Assembly (NCBI GenBank): GCA_024628785.1
Contig: CP102404.1
Span: 806,001 to 870,000, forward strand
From: Fusobacteria bacterium ZRK30
GTDB taxonomy: Bacteria > Fusobacteriota > Fusobacteriia > Fusobacteriales > Fusobacteriaceae
Direction of reading: 5' to 3'
Length of the DNA stretch: 64,000 bases
Made by a program: the position numbers and the translations under genes. Below are positions 19,301-28,142 of the stretch, piece after piece. Position 1 is the stretch's first letter, and each line of letters starts with the position of its first letter. The notes under the pieces were generated by a model that worked only from the letters and a program-made list of their open reading frames with translations, was not told where the DNA came from and ran no database searches.

Positions 19301-21553
19301 TTAATCACATTTTGAATATCCACAAGCTCTGCAAGAATAACATCCACCGGATATTTCTAATTTTTCCCCACACTCAGGGCAGACTGCATTATGGTTGTAT
19401 ATTTCATCTGTTTCTTCATTAAACTTCTCTTCTTTCTGCTTTATAAAAGCCTGTGCAGCTTCATAGTCTTTTAATCCCATTTCAGTTTCAAATTCCTTTA
19501 ATATATTTAAGATGGCAAGTGGACAGGTATCACCTTTAGATAATTTTTTCCCTACAGCATTTCCTCCTGCAAAAGCAGGACAACCACTAATACCTTCAAT
19601 TGACTTTTCCAGCATAAATAAGTTTCCTCCTAACCTAAGCATACCGGACATAAATATAGCCACCGCTTGAATATTTTTTTCACAACCACCAGATCCACTC
19701 CTTATTACATAGAGGTCCTGAATCTTATTTTCACTTGGAGAATATCCAATCATTACCTTTAATTTTCCACAGCCAATCCGTAAATTTTTAGGGTAATATA
19801 TTGTATCTTCAGCTATACTTTTTAATTCTCCCCTAGAAAGTTCTAAAGTCTCTTCTTCCTCTTGTTCTCCCAATGTCAGTATTCCCTCACGGGCACATCC
19901 AGATCGGTATACTGTAACTCCTTTTAATCCTAACTCCCAAGCTTTTAGATAGATATTTTCAACCTCTTCTATGGTAGTTTTATTTATTAGATTTACAGTG
20001 GAGGAGATACTGGCATCTATTCTATTCTGCCAAGTAGCCTGCATTTCCAATCTTTCAATAGGATCTAAATTTTGAGCTGTTATAAAAGATTCAGGCAGAT
20101 CTTCAATACTCTCGATATCGTATCTTTCCATATATTGTTTTGCAATTGGAGCAAAAACTTCATAAAATACATCCTCACCATGCAAACTTTCAGTTTTTCT
20201 TATATAGGAAAAGGCAAAGTTAGGTTCGATTCCAGTGCTCATCTGTAGCATAGTACCGATAGATCCTGTAGGAGCTATTGTAAGTAACTGGGAATTTCTT
20301 AATCCATATTTTTTTATTAATTCTATAACTTCATCATCGGAGTTTTCAATTAAAAATGGTGACTTTAAAATTGTCTCTAAATCAAATTTAGGATAAGCTC
20401 CATCTTCTTTTGCAAGGATGGCACTCTCTTTGAGAGCTTCAGTGATAATGATCTTTCCCAGAGTATCACAAAACTCTATAGATTCAGGAGAGCCGTATCT
20501 GAGGTCCATCTGGATAAGGAGGTCTCCTACTCCTAAAATACCTAATCCTATCTGTCTCCAATCGGCTACTGATTCCCTTTGCTCCTTTAATGGATGTAAT
20601 GGTAAGCCTTCATCTAAAACTTCGTTGAGGGCTCTTACTCCTATCCTTACAGCTTTTTTTAATCTATCAAACTCAAACTCATCTTTTGTCTTATTTAAAA
20701 AACTAGGAAGAACCAATGATCCTAATAAACAGCTTCCTCCTGCAGGAAGGGGTTCCTCTGCACAAGGGTTAGTTCCTGCAAATTCAAAATTTTCATCTTC
20801 ACTGAGAAGATTCCAGTTTGATATTCTATCCCAAAATAACATCCCTGGTTCAGCATAATTCCAATTTTGCCGTGCCAATTCTTTAAATAATTCTCTAGCT
20901 CTAACTTCCTTTTCCATAACCTCATCTGTATCTAAAACTTCAAATTTTAATGTAAACAATTCATCTTTTTTCACTTTCTCCATAAATTCATCGGTCATCC
21001 GAACTGAAATATTAGCTTTTTGGACTTTTGAAAGATCTCCCTTTATTCCTATAAAATCTTGAATATCCGGGTGATCTATCGAAAGGGAAAGCATTAATGC
21101 CCCTCTTCTACCATTTTGTCCTATGATCTCTGTAGTAAGGTTATATAGATCCATAAAAGATACCGATCCTGTGGTTTCCATAGCCGAATTATTAACTACA
21201 GTTCCCCTAGGTCTTAGGTTGGATATATCGATCCCGCATCCGCCACCATAGGAGAAAGTACGAGCTAATTTTTTAGCTGTTTCAAATATTGATTCTAAGT
21301 TATCTTCAGGAGGAGTTAACACATAACAGTTTGAATACGTTATCTTCCTTCCTAACTTATGTAGTCCCCTATTGGCTAATATCCTTCCTGCAAAAATAAA
21401 TTCTTTATTAACTATAGCTTCCTTTAATAAGAGATTACCATTGGAAATCCTTTCCAGCCACTCTTTAAAAGTTTCATCACTATATTTATATTTTTTTCTC
21501 CAAATATCCTGTCCCAAAATATTTTCTTCTCCTAGCCACTTCACCTCATTCAA
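19301..21553 (-). CDS. nrdJ: adenosylcobalamin-dependent (class II) ribonucleotide reductase
   Basis: Reduces ribonucleotides to deoxyribonucleotides using coenzyme B12, independent of oxygen. The 750-residue protein has the active-site region N-P-C-A-E-E-P-L-P-A-G-G-S-C-L-L-G-S (about 265-282), the T-G-S-V-S-F-M-D and N-G-R-R-G-A stretches, and a C-terminal Cys tail (C-P-E-C-G then C-Y-S-C-R-A-C-G-Y-S-K-C-D) of the kind that re-reduces the active site in NrdJ. The start is TTG at 21553 with GGGGTG spaced 8 nt upstream. An NrdR-like box sits in its promoter region. No NrdA/B/D genes are in the window. Confidence 0.95.
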   Translation of the reverse strand: MNEVKWLGEENILGQDIWRKKYKYSDETFKEWLERISNGNLLLKEAIVNKEFIFAGRILANRGLHKLGRKITYSNCYVLTPPEDNLESIFETAKKLARTFSYGGGCGIDISNLRPRGTVVNNSAMETTGSVSFMDLYNLTTEIIGQNGRRGALMLSLSIDHPDIQDFIGIKGDLSKVQKANISVRMTDEFMEKVKKDELFTLKFEVLDTDEVMEKEVRARELFKELARQNWNYAEPGMLFWDRISNWNLLSEDENFEFAGTNPCAEEPLPAGGSCLLGSLVLPSFLNKTKDEFEFDRLKKAVRIGVRALNEVLDEGLPLHPLKEQRESVADWRQIGLGILGVGDLLIQMDLRYGSPESIEFCDTLGKIIITEALKESAILAKEDGAYPKFDLETILKSPFLIENSDDEVIELIKKYGLRNSQLLTIAPTGSIGTMLQMSTGIEPNFAFSYIRKTESLHGEDVFYEVFAPIAKQYMERYDIESIEDLPESFITAQNLDPIERLEMQATWQNRIDASISSTVNLINKTTIEEVENIYLKAWELGLKGVTVYRSGCAREGILTLGEQEEEETLELSRGELKSIAEDTIYYPKNLRIGCGKLKVMIGYSPSENKIQDLYVIRSGSGGCEKNIQAVAIFMSGMLRLGGNLFMLEKSIEGISGCPAFAGGNAVGKKLSKGDTCPLAILNILKEFETEMGLKDYEAAQAFIKQKEEKFNEETDEIYNHNAVCPECGEKLEISGGCYSCRACGYSKCD

Positions 21554-21593
21554 AATAATTTCACCCCATTATATAGTTTTTTTTTCACACTTT

Positions 21594-21609
21594 TTACTAA
21601 ATATTGTGT
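21594..21609 (-). promoter_or_regulatory. NrdR-box-like operator of nrdJ
   Basis: On the minus strand ACACAATATTTAGTAA agrees with the published NrdR box consensus (acaCwAtATaTwGtgt) at about 14 of 16 positions. It lies about 40 bp upstream of the nrdJ start, just downstream of TATAAT-like sequences (21615-21625). A second, weak match lies about 32 bp nearer the start, but I do not trust it alone. Confidence 0.55.
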
Positions 21610-21734
21610 TTCATATTATATTATATACCACCGATTTCGATATTTTCATACTATTATTTTAAAAAAATATACAATATTAGAATAAAATTTATCTATTCAT
21701 TAACAATAAATAGAATAATAATTATATAAAAAAG

Positions 21735-21763
21735 TTGAAATCCTCTATTAAATATGGTATAAA
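21735..21763 (+). promoter_or_regulatory. promoter of the HU gene
   Basis: TTGAAA (21735-21740), 17 bp, TATAAA (21758-21763). An inverted repeat CCTCTAT / ATAGAGG (21742-21748, 21766-21772) spans the -10 region. A small hairpin CCCTTAT / ATAAGGG lies in the leader. Confidence 0.6.
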
Positions 21764-21820
21764 TTGATAGAGGCATTGAAGCCCTTATTTTATAAGGGAT
21801 AAAAAATGGGAGGTATTAAA

Positions 21821-22096
21821 ATGACTAAAAAAGAATTCGTAGCATTATTTGCAGAGAGAGGAAATTTTGAATCTAAGGCAGAAGCTGAAAGAAAATTAGA
21901 TACGTTCATGACAACTGTTGAGGAAGTATTATTAAACGGAGATGAAGTTAACTTTATCGGATGGGGAAAATTTGAAGTAGTTGCAAGAGCTGAAAGAAAA
22001 GGAAGAAATCCTAAAACTGGTGAAGAGATCACTATTCCTGCTAAGAAAGCTGTTAAGTTTAAAGCTGGAAAAAAATTAAACGACAAGATGAACTAA
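21821..22096 (+). CDS. hup: HU-family histone-like DNA-binding protein
   Basis: A nucleoid protein that bends DNA non-specifically as a dimer. The start is set at ATG 21821, behind GGGAGG with 7-nt spacing. The five codons that could extend it upstream contain that ribosome site. The 91-residue product begins M-T-K-K-E-F-V, and has the HU signature G-R-N-P-K-T-G-E-E-I-T-I-P-A (about 61-74) at the DNA-binding arm tip and K-A-V-K-F-K-A-G-K-K-L near the C-terminus. Length is typical. It is monocistronic with its own promoter and terminator. Confidence 0.95.
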   Translation: MTKKEFVALFAERGNFESKAEAERKLDTFMTTVEEVLLNGDEVNFIGWGKFEVVARAERKGRNPKTGEEITIPAKKAVKFKAGKKLNDKMN

Positions 22097-22103
22097 AGAA
22101 ATT

Positions 22104-22133
22104 AAAAAAGGAGATTTTTATCTCCTTTTTTTT
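22104..22133 (+). terminator. intrinsic terminator of the HU gene
   Basis: A-rich stem with core GGAGA / TCTCC followed by eight or more T residues. Confidence 0.8.
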
Positions 22134-22182
22134 CTTCCATTTTTATCAAATTACATGCAATAATTTTTATTTTTATAATTGC

Positions 22183-22914
22183 TTAATTTCTTCCTAGTTT
22201 ACCATATAAAACTTCTTGTTGTTTAGATGTGAAATCGAAATATATCATAGTATTTTCAACATTTCTGTGGCCTAAAATGTACTGAACTTCCTTTATATCA
22301 AGGCCGCAATCAGCTAGATGAACTCCAGCTGTATGTTTTAAAGTGTGAAAGTGTTGTTTTTCTTTTGGTATATCTGCCAAATCAAAATATTTTTTACATA
22401 ATCTCGTGAGGTGCTGACGACTGAGAGGTGTAGATTTTCTGCTTAAAAATATATAATTTGAGTTATTCTCATAACCGATATATTCGCTTAATAATTTACT
22501 TGTCCCTCTCGTCAAACGAATGGTATTATTTCTACTTCCCTTCAATCTTCTGCAGAATAGTTCCTTACTATTTTCATGGAAATCTTCCTTTTTTAAGTTA
22601 GAAATTTCACTTGCTCTCAACCCGCACTCATAGGCAAGGAGAAAAATCAACTTATCTCTCTCAAAAAATTTAAATTGTTGTTTCTTTTTATCCAGTGAAA
22701 ATATGTTTTCAGCTTCTTTAAAAGATAACATTAGTTTATCAAATTCTGCATTGGTCAAATATTTAATTTCTCTGTTTACAGATCTTTTCTTCTTTCCCTT
22801 TTTTAATTGTTTTTCTAGTTCTTTTATCTTATCTTCTAACAGCATGCTGATTACTAGATCATCTTTATTTTCTTCTAATTTTTTTCTCAGAGCATCCAAT
22901 TGATTTATATCCAT
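22183..22914 (-). CDS. solitary tyrosine recombinase (phage integrase family)
   Basis: A 243-residue site-specific recombinase. The N-terminal 60 residues are a charged coiled-coil-like region, shorter than the usual SAM-like core-binding domain. The catalytic domain shows Arg I in C-G-L-R-A-S-E-I (about residue 101), the beta-hairpin Lys in R-L-K-G-S-R-N, the H-x-x-R box as H-T-L-K-H-T (Lys replaces the second Arg), G-H in Y-I-L-G-H-R-N, and the nucleophile Tyr in N-T-M-I-Y-F-D-F. The Lys variant occurs in other plasmid or phage-type recombinases (family knowledge). No excisionase or phage genes are nearby. Upstream lies a 750-bp non-coding stretch with inverted repeats that may be its sites. 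Confidence 0.85.
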   Translation of the reverse strand: MDINQLDALRKKLEENKDDLVISMLLEDKIKELEKQLKKGKKKRSVNREIKYLTNAEFDKLMLSFKEAENIFSLDKKKQQFKFFERDKLIFLLAYECGLRASEISNLKKEDFHENSKELFCRRLKGSRNNTIRLTRGTSKLLSEYIGYENNSNYIFLSRKSTPLSRQHLTRLCKKYFDLADIPKEKQHFHTLKHTAGVHLADCGLDIKEVQYILGHRNVENTMIYFDFTSKQQEVLYGKLGRN

Positions 22915-23010
22915 AAATTTCTCCTATAATTTTTTATTTAGTTTTATTTTAACTTTTAAGTCAATTTTTTCTACTTACTATATCATACCCTAAAATCCAC
23001 TATTTTTCAA

Positions 23011-23044
23011 CGAAAGTTCCAAAATGTTTATTTCGGAACTTTCG
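23011..23044. repeat. perfect inverted repeat beside the recombinase gene
   Basis: Arms CGAAAGTTCC and GGAACTTTCG (10 bp each) flank a 14-bp spacer, 34 bp in all. It lies about 100 bp upstream of the recombinase start. Size and layout are compatible with a recombinase core site or a repressor operator. Confidence 0.6.
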
Positions 23045-23226
23045 AAATAGATCCTTGAAAATAAAGGGGTAAAAGTCTTCACCTCTTCACCTAAAACCGA
23101 ATGTTCCATTATAAAAACAGGAAATACAGAGATTATTTCATTTTTTTCTCTGTTATCTGCCAAATTTTAAAACTAAAATATTTTTTAAAAAATAAAATAT
23201 TCAATACTCTAATTAATCGGACTATT

Positions 23227-23283
23227 CCTTGAAAAGGTATAAAATTTGATGAAGCTCTTATTTTGATTTTAAGAGTTTCAAGG
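23227..23283. repeat. nested inverted repeats
   Basis: CCTTGAAA (23227-23234) pairs with TTTCAAGG (23276-23283). Inside it GAAGCTCTTA (23251-23260) pairs with TAAGAGTTTC (23270-23279). The two pairings compete for the same bases. Confidence 0.45.
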
Positions 23284-23614
23284 GTATAAACACACACCTT
23301 TTGTTTTAGTAGCGCCTTAAATCGAAAATTTAATAAAAATCATTGATTTTATTGATGTCTAGAGATGCCTAATTATCACGTCTTTCAATAAAATCTATAA
23401 TTAAAATTATAGGACAGTTTGTTGATGATTTATTTTTATGAATTTGTGTTTAAGTGACAACCAAGAGTAATTTGTCACAGATCTATAATTAGCATTTAAA
23501 AACCTATAATATTTTTGCCACTTATCTGCATTAATTTTTTTAGTCATGATTGTTCTTTATTGATGGCTAAATTGTTAGTTGTCAGTTGTGACTCTTATTA
23601 ATATTTTTCACAAA

Positions 23615-23650
23615 TAAAAAAGACCCTATAATTTTCATTATAGAATCTTT
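23615..23650 (-). terminator. intrinsic terminator of the pyrK-D-F-C-E operon
   Basis: Minus-strand stem GATTCTATAAT / ATTATAGGGTC (a mismatch and a wobble) with loop GAAA, followed by six T residues, starting just after the pyrE stop. Confidence 0.75.
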
Positions 23651-23662
23651 TGAAATGTGAGA

Positions 23663-24286
23663 TTATTTTTTCCAAGTATTAGGAGATTTATTCCACTGAC
23701 TGGCTTCCTCTGCATCTTGAGAAGATAGGTAATTTTCTTCAACTGCTAATTCTATTAAATCAGGAAATCCAGAAAGTGTTTCCCATTTACAGTCCGCTTC
23801 TTCAAATCTGTCATAGGCCTTTTTAAATTCATATGAGAATATAGCCATAACTTCTACATCTTTAGCTCCTTCTCTTCTTGCTGCTTCAAGTGCTGAGATG
23901 CAACTTCCACCTGTAGATATAAGGTCCTCTATTACGATTATTTTTTTACCTTCTACATCTGCTCCCTCTATCTGTTTTCCTGCTCCATGAGCTTTAGGTT
24001 TAGATCTGATATAAGCCATAGGTTTATTCATTTTTTCTGCGATAAATGCTGCCCATGGAATTCCTGCTGTTGCAGTACCTGCTAAAATATCAAACTCTTT
24101 ATCTTTTAAAGCTTCTATAAAAGCATCTACTATATCTGTTCTTTCCTTTGGAAAACCGATAACTTTTCTATTATCACAATATATAGGAGATTTTATCCCT
24201 GATACAAAGGTAAATGGCTCTGCCACATTTAATCTTACTGCTTCTACTTTTAATAGTGCTCTAGCTACTCTTTTAGCGTTATTCAT
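23663..24286 (-). CDS. pyrE: orotate phosphoribosyltransferase
   Basis: Transfers ribose-5-phosphate from PRPP to orotate, giving OMP. The start is set at the ATG at 24286 (M-N-N-A-K-R). The upstream extension lies within pyrC and lacks a ribosome site. The 207-residue product has the PRPP-binding motif V-I-E-D-L-I-S-T-G-G-S (about 118-128), the flexible-loop region S-K-P-K-A-H-G-A-G-K, and T-A-G-I-P-W near residue 70. The start overlaps the pyrC stop by 8 nt. It is last in the operon. Confidence 0.94.
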   Translation of the reverse strand: MNNAKRVARALLKVEAVRLNVAEPFTFVSGIKSPIYCDNRKVIGFPKERTDIVDAFIEALKDKEFDILAGTATAGIPWAAFIAEKMNKPMAYIRSKPKAHGAGKQIEGADVEGKKIIVIEDLISTGGSCISALEAARREGAKDVEVMAIFSYEFKKAYDRFEEADCKWETLSGFPDLIELAVEENYLSSQDAEEASQWNKSPNTWKK

Positions 24287-25532
24287 ATTCGATCTCACTC
24301 CCTGTATTTTCAATTATTTCATTTTTATTATATACTATCGTTCCATTAACTATTGTAGTTTCAATTTTACCATACCCTGTATATCCATCAAATGGAGTCC
24401 ACCCGCATTTTGACAGTGTAGTTTTATTCTCTAAGGTAAACTTTTTTTCTAGGTCTACTACTACCAGATCTCCATAGTAACCCTCTTTGATCTCTCCCCT
24501 GTCTTTTATACCAAATATTTTACTTGGGTTTTTAGACATAAGTTCTATCAATTTAGATAAAGTGATCTTTTCTTTAGATACAGCATCTAACATCAACGGT
24601 AATGAGTTTTCCACTCCCGGGATTCCAAATGTTACCTTTTTCAACTTCTCTGAAAGAAGATGAGGTGCATGGTCAGTACCAATGGTATCAATAGTTCCAT
24701 CATTTATAGCTTTCCATAAAGCTTCTATATCATCGTTTGTTTTTAATTCAGGTTTCATCCTAAATAACATTTCATTTTTTCCCTTTATATCGTTTTCACT
24801 GAGGAAAAGGTGGTGAGGAGTTACTTCCGTATATATTTTTTTTGTAGCTATTTTTCTGTTTTTTCTGATAATATCTAACTCTTTTTCATTTGAAATATGA
24901 CAAAGGTATAATTTTTTTCCATATTTTTCATTATAGGTGATGGCTTTTTCTACCATCTCTCCTTCAGCATGAACTGATACCATTTTTGATTTTAAAAATA
25001 TATTTTTTAAAACCTCATCTTTTTCTACCAACATCTTTCCTGTAGATATATTCATAAAGACCTTGGTAGAAGCTACCCCCTCACTAGGGATAATATCACT
25101 GTTGTCTGTACTGGTACCTCCAAAATGAAATCCATAGTTTACAAGTGATTTAATTGAAGCCAGATCTTTTTTATCTTGAAGTGCACTCAAATTTGTAGTT
25201 GTAGGTACTGTATTTGGCATATCTATAAAAGTGGTAATCCCACCTTTGGCACAGGCTCTTGACCCTGTATATAAATCTTCTTTATGTGTCAGCCCCGGAT
25301 CTCTCATATGTACATGGGGATCTATAACTCCCGGGATAAGATATTTCTTTCCCTTTAAATCTATAATTTCTAATTTTTTTATATTTTCATCTGAGGATAA
25401 AAACGTCTCTCTAATTATATTTAAACTGTCGATATCAGACCCTATTTCAGCAATCTTACCATCTTTTATATAGAGATCTTTTATCTCATATTCATTGTCT
25501 ATAGTGTTTATTCTGGCATTTTTTATTAACAA
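24279..25532 (-). CDS. pyrC: dihydroorotase
   Basis: Cyclises carbamoyl-aspartate to dihydroorotate. The 417-residue amidohydrolase has the metal-binding D-P-H-V-H-M-R-D-P-G-L (about residues 71-81), the E-D-L-Y-T-G-S-R-A-C-A-K-G-G block, A-E-G-E in place of the usual His-containing loop, and the late T-D-H-A-P-H motif (about 290). These mark the long dihydroorotase class. It lies 74 bp after pyrF with a ribosome site in the gap and overlaps pyrE. Confidence 0.94.
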   Translation of the reverse strand: MLIKNARINTIDNEYEIKDLYIKDGKIAEIGSDIDSLNIIRETFLSSDENIKKLEIIDLKGKKYLIPGVIDPHVHMRDPGLTHKEDLYTGSRACAKGGITTFIDMPNTVPTTTNLSALQDKKDLASIKSLVNYGFHFGGTSTDNSDIIPSEGVASTKVFMNISTGKMLVEKDEVLKNIFLKSKMVSVHAEGEMVEKAITYNEKYGKKLYLCHISNEKELDIIRKNRKIATKKIYTEVTPHHLFLSENDIKGKNEMLFRMKPELKTNDDIEALWKAINDGTIDTIGTDHAPHLLSEKLKKVTFGIPGVENSLPLMLDAVSKEKITLSKLIELMSKNPSKIFGIKDRGEIKEGYYGDLVVVDLEKKFTLENKTTLSKCGWTPFDGYTGYGKIETTIVNGTIVYNKNEIIENTGSEIEYE

Positions 25533-25606
25533 ATTTAACTCCTCCCTGTTCTTTTGAGCTACTTTAATTTTAAATCTAAAAGTCTAAATTTCTTAATCCT
25601 TTAAAA

Positions 25607-26326
25607 TTAATTATTTAACCCTTCCTGGATTTCTTCTAATATTAATTTAGCTGCATGAACTGGATTTTCTGATTTAGTGATTGGTCTTCCTACTACTAAG
25701 AAATCAGCACCATTTTCAACAGCCATCTTAGGAGTCATAATTCTTTTTTGGTCATTAGAAGCTGCCCATAGTGGTCTCACTCCCGGACAGATTGTGTAGA
25801 AGTTTTCTCCACAAAGTTCCTTTATTTTCTTGGCTTCCAAGGGAGAACATACTACTCCGTGTAATCCTGATTCCTTAGTTTCTACAGCCCAGTGATTAGC
25901 TAATTCACTGATATTTAAATTACTTTTAAAATGTGAAGCTACCTCTTCCTCTGTAAATGATGTCAATATAGTCACTGCTATTGCTATGGAGTCAGAATTA
26001 TTTTCCTTCAGCATATCTGCAACGGATTTCATCATAGTAGGCCCTCCACCTGCATGGACATTAAACATAAATACTTCTTGTTTATTTGCAAACATCGATG
26101 CCATAGTTGTTGTATTTGGGATATCATGGAATTTTAGGTCTAAAAATACTTTTTTATCTATACTATGAAGGTACTCTACCGCTTCTCCACGAGTATTTAA
26201 GAATAATTCTAAACCTACCTTATATGTAGATACGGCATCTCCAATTTCATTAACTATATCCTTTACCTCACCCAACGTTTTATAATCTAATGCTACTATT
26301 AATCTATCTTTAGCCTTTAATTTCAT
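25607..26326 (-). CDS. pyrF: orotidine 5'-phosphate decarboxylase
   Basis: Final step to UMP. The 239-residue TIM-barrel protein starts M-K-L-K-A-K-D-R-L-I-V-A-L-D, has the catalytic block F-L-D-L-K-F-H-D-I-P-N-T (about 60-71) with the D-x-K-x-x-D tetrad residues, and ends with the phosphate-binding V-V-G-R-P-I-T. Its start overlaps pyrD by 17 nt. Confidence 0.95.
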   Translation of the reverse strand: MKLKAKDRLIVALDYKTLGEVKDIVNEIGDAVSTYKVGLELFLNTRGEAVEYLHSIDKKVFLDLKFHDIPNTTTMASMFANKQEVFMFNVHAGGGPTMMKSVADMLKENNSDSIAIAVTILTSFTEEEVASHFKSNLNISELANHWAVETKESGLHGVVCSPLEAKKIKELCGENFYTICPGVRPLWAASNDQKRIMTPKMAVENGADFLVVGRPITKSENPVHAAKLILEEIQEGLNN

Positions 26327-27278
26327 TATTCCCTCCTAGTCTGTTTCTATAAGCTGCTCCTCCATCAGGATGGGCTGCTCCTACAATTTCACTGATATTC
26401 TCTATGTTGTTTTCTATACAGTATTTTTCTAATCCTTTTTTTATCTCTATTGGTAGTGTCGGGTTACCAAACATTCCTGTTCCCAATGATATAGCACTGG
26501 CTCCTACCATAATAAATTCTATTGCATCCTCTGTAGAAGATATCCCTCCCATTCCAAGAACTGGGATAGATACTGCCTGGGAAACCTGGTATATCATTCT
26601 CAGTGCAACTGGTTTTACAGCTGGTCCTGATAATCCTCCCATTATATTACCTAAAATTGGTTTTCTTTTTCTTATATCTACTGCCATTCCTAACAAAGTA
26701 TTGATAAGAGCTACACCATTTGCTCCCTCTTCCTCTACTATTTTTGCAATCTCTACGATATTAGTTACATTTGGGGATAATTTTACAATCATAGGTTTAC
26801 TTAAAACTTTTCTTACTTCACGGGTTACTAATCTTGCCATCTCTGGATTAGCTCCAAAGGCCATCCCCCCATCCTTGACATTGGGACAAGAGATATTTAG
26901 TTCTACCATCTCTATCTCTTCTATTTGCTCAACTTCTTTAGCGATTTCTATGTATTCTTCCAAGATCTTCCCATTTATATTTGCTACCAGAGGGATATTT
27001 AGTTCTTTTTTTATAGATGGTATTAATTTTTTAAATTCTTCAATCCCTGGGTTTTCCAATCCAACTGAATTTAACATTCCAGATGGTGTTTCAGCAATTC
27101 TGGTACCTGGATTTCCATTTCTAGGTTCCATAGTAATTCCTTTTAATACAGCAGCTCCTAATTCATTAGGATTAAAATAATTTTTGTATTCCAATCCATA
27201 CCCAAAGCATCCAGATGCTGTCATTATAGGATTATTTAATTTCTTCCCTAAAAAACTTATATTTAATCTATTACTCAT
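26310..27278 (-). CDS. pyrD: dihydroorotate dehydrogenase, class 1B catalytic subunit
   Basis: FMN enzyme that oxidises dihydroorotate to orotate. It pairs with PyrK to pass electrons to NAD. The 322 residues contain N-S-V-G-L-E-N-P-G (about 70), the N-I-S-C-P-N active-site block with the class 1 base Cys (about 127), and the FMN phosphate site G-M-G-G-I-S-S (about 243). The adjacent pyrK supports class 1B rather than 1A. Its ATG shares one base with the pyrK stop (TAATG). Confidence 0.95.
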   Translation of the reverse strand: MSNRLNISFLGKKLNNPIMTASGCFGYGLEYKNYFNPNELGAAVLKGITMEPRNGNPGTRIAETPSGMLNSVGLENPGIEEFKKLIPSIKKELNIPLVANINGKILEEYIEIAKEVEQIEEIEMVELNISCPNVKDGGMAFGANPEMARLVTREVRKVLSKPMIVKLSPNVTNIVEIAKIVEEEGANGVALINTLLGMAVDIRKRKPILGNIMGGLSGPAVKPVALRMIYQVSQAVSIPVLGMGGISSTEDAIEFIMVGASAISLGTGMFGNPTLPIEIKKGLEKYCIENNIENISEIVGAAHPDGGAAYRNRLGGNNEIKG

Positions 27279-28069
27279 TATTTACATCCTCCATTTGGAT
27301 CTACCACATCTACGTCTACTATATCTGTACTTTCAAATACCGGTCCATCGTAACAAACTTTTTTCATCCCTTTTTTAGTCAATATCGAGCATCCTACACA
27401 GGCTTTTATTCCACATGCCATCCTTTCTTCTAAAGATATTTGACATCTTATATTATTTTCCTGTGCTACCTTAGCTACTGCCTCCATCATAGGATGGGGT
27501 CCGCATGTATAAATTATATCTATATGTTGATCTTTCAGTACCTCTTTTAGTATATCTACAGTATTTCCTTTTATTCCTACACTACCGTCATCGGTAGCTA
27601 CCTTTAGCTGAATATTTTCAAAATCGAATTTTTCTATTATTTTTACAGCTCCTGCATTTCTTCCTCCACCTATAAAGGTGATATCATTGTTATCTTTTAA
27701 ATCTTTAATGAGATATTTAATTGGAGCCATTCCCATTCCTCCACCGATTACTACTATATTTTTCCCCTTAAGATCTGTATCATAGCCATTTCCTAGAGGT
27801 CCCTGGACATTTATAGTCTCACCTATGGATAGTTGAGTAAATTCTTTAGTTCCTTTTCCTAAAGCTTCATAGTAAAATTCTAAAATATTCCCATCTACAT
27901 TGTGTAGACTTATGGGTCTTCTTAAAACTTTTGAGTTGTCTTTGCATTGGAGCATAAAAAACTGACCTGGTTTAGAATGTTGAGGTATTTTTTTGCCTTC
28001 TACCCTCATTAAATAATAATTATCTGCTATTTGTATATTCTCTATTACCTTAACATCTTCTAAAAACAT
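27278..28069 (-). CDS. pyrK: dihydroorotate dehydrogenase electron-transfer subunit
   Basis: FAD and [2Fe-2S] protein linking PyrD to NAD. In its 263 residues a ferredoxin-reductase-like FAD domain comes first (R-R-P-I-S-L near residue 52), then the NAD-binding region with G-G-G-M-G-M-A-P and C-G-P-H-P-M-M, and a C-terminal cluster C-G-I-K-A-C-V-G-C-S followed by a distant Cys, the four ligands of the iron-sulfur centre. It is first of the five-gene pyr operon, 60 nt after a leader ORF and attenuator. Confidence 0.94.
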   Translation of the reverse strand: MFLEDVKVIENIQIADNYYLMRVEGKKIPQHSKPGQFFMLQCKDNSKVLRRPISLHNVDGNILEFYYEALGKGTKEFTQLSIGETINVQGPLGNGYDTDLKGKNIVVIGGGMGMAPIKYLIKDLKDNNDITFIGGGRNAGAVKIIEKFDFENIQLKVATDDGSVGIKGNTVDILKEVLKDQHIDIIYTCGPHPMMEAVAKVAQENNIRCQISLEERMACGIKACVGCSILTKKGMKKVCYDGPVFESTDIVDVDVVDPNGGCK

Positions 28070-28101
28070 ATATTCCTCCTAAATACTCTCATATTAATTT
28101 T

Positions 28102-28142
28102 AAAAAAAAAGGAATAAAAACTAAAATATTAGTTTTTATTCC
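28102..28142 (-). terminator. attenuator terminator in the pyrK leader
   Basis: Perfect 14-bp stem GGAATAAAAACTAA / TTAGTTTTTATTCC, loop TATT, then nine T residues in the minus direction. It lies before the first structural gene of the operon, and its 5' arm contains the stop codon of the leader ORF. Confidence 0.9.

Larger units (their letters stand above)
22915..23662. other. 750-bp non-coding region upstream of the recombinase
   Basis: No ORF of convincing quality is present. It holds a perfect inverted repeat at 23011-23044, nested inverted repeats at 23227-23283, and the pyrE terminator at 23615-23650. The rest is AT-rich with short AT hairpins and no recognisable RNA gene. Confidence 0.6.

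Noticed and set aside
20418-20858. A 146-codon ORF opposite nrdJ.
   Set aside because: Antisense shadow of a strongly conserved enzyme gene.
21554-21820. A cobalamin riboswitch was considered upstream of nrdJ.
   Set aside because: The gap is short, AT-rich and shared with the HU promoter. No B12-box-like conserved core is seen.
26404-27180. A 258-codon ORF opposite pyrD.
   Set aside because: Hydrophobic antisense shadow. pyrD is certain on the other strand and in an overlapping operon.
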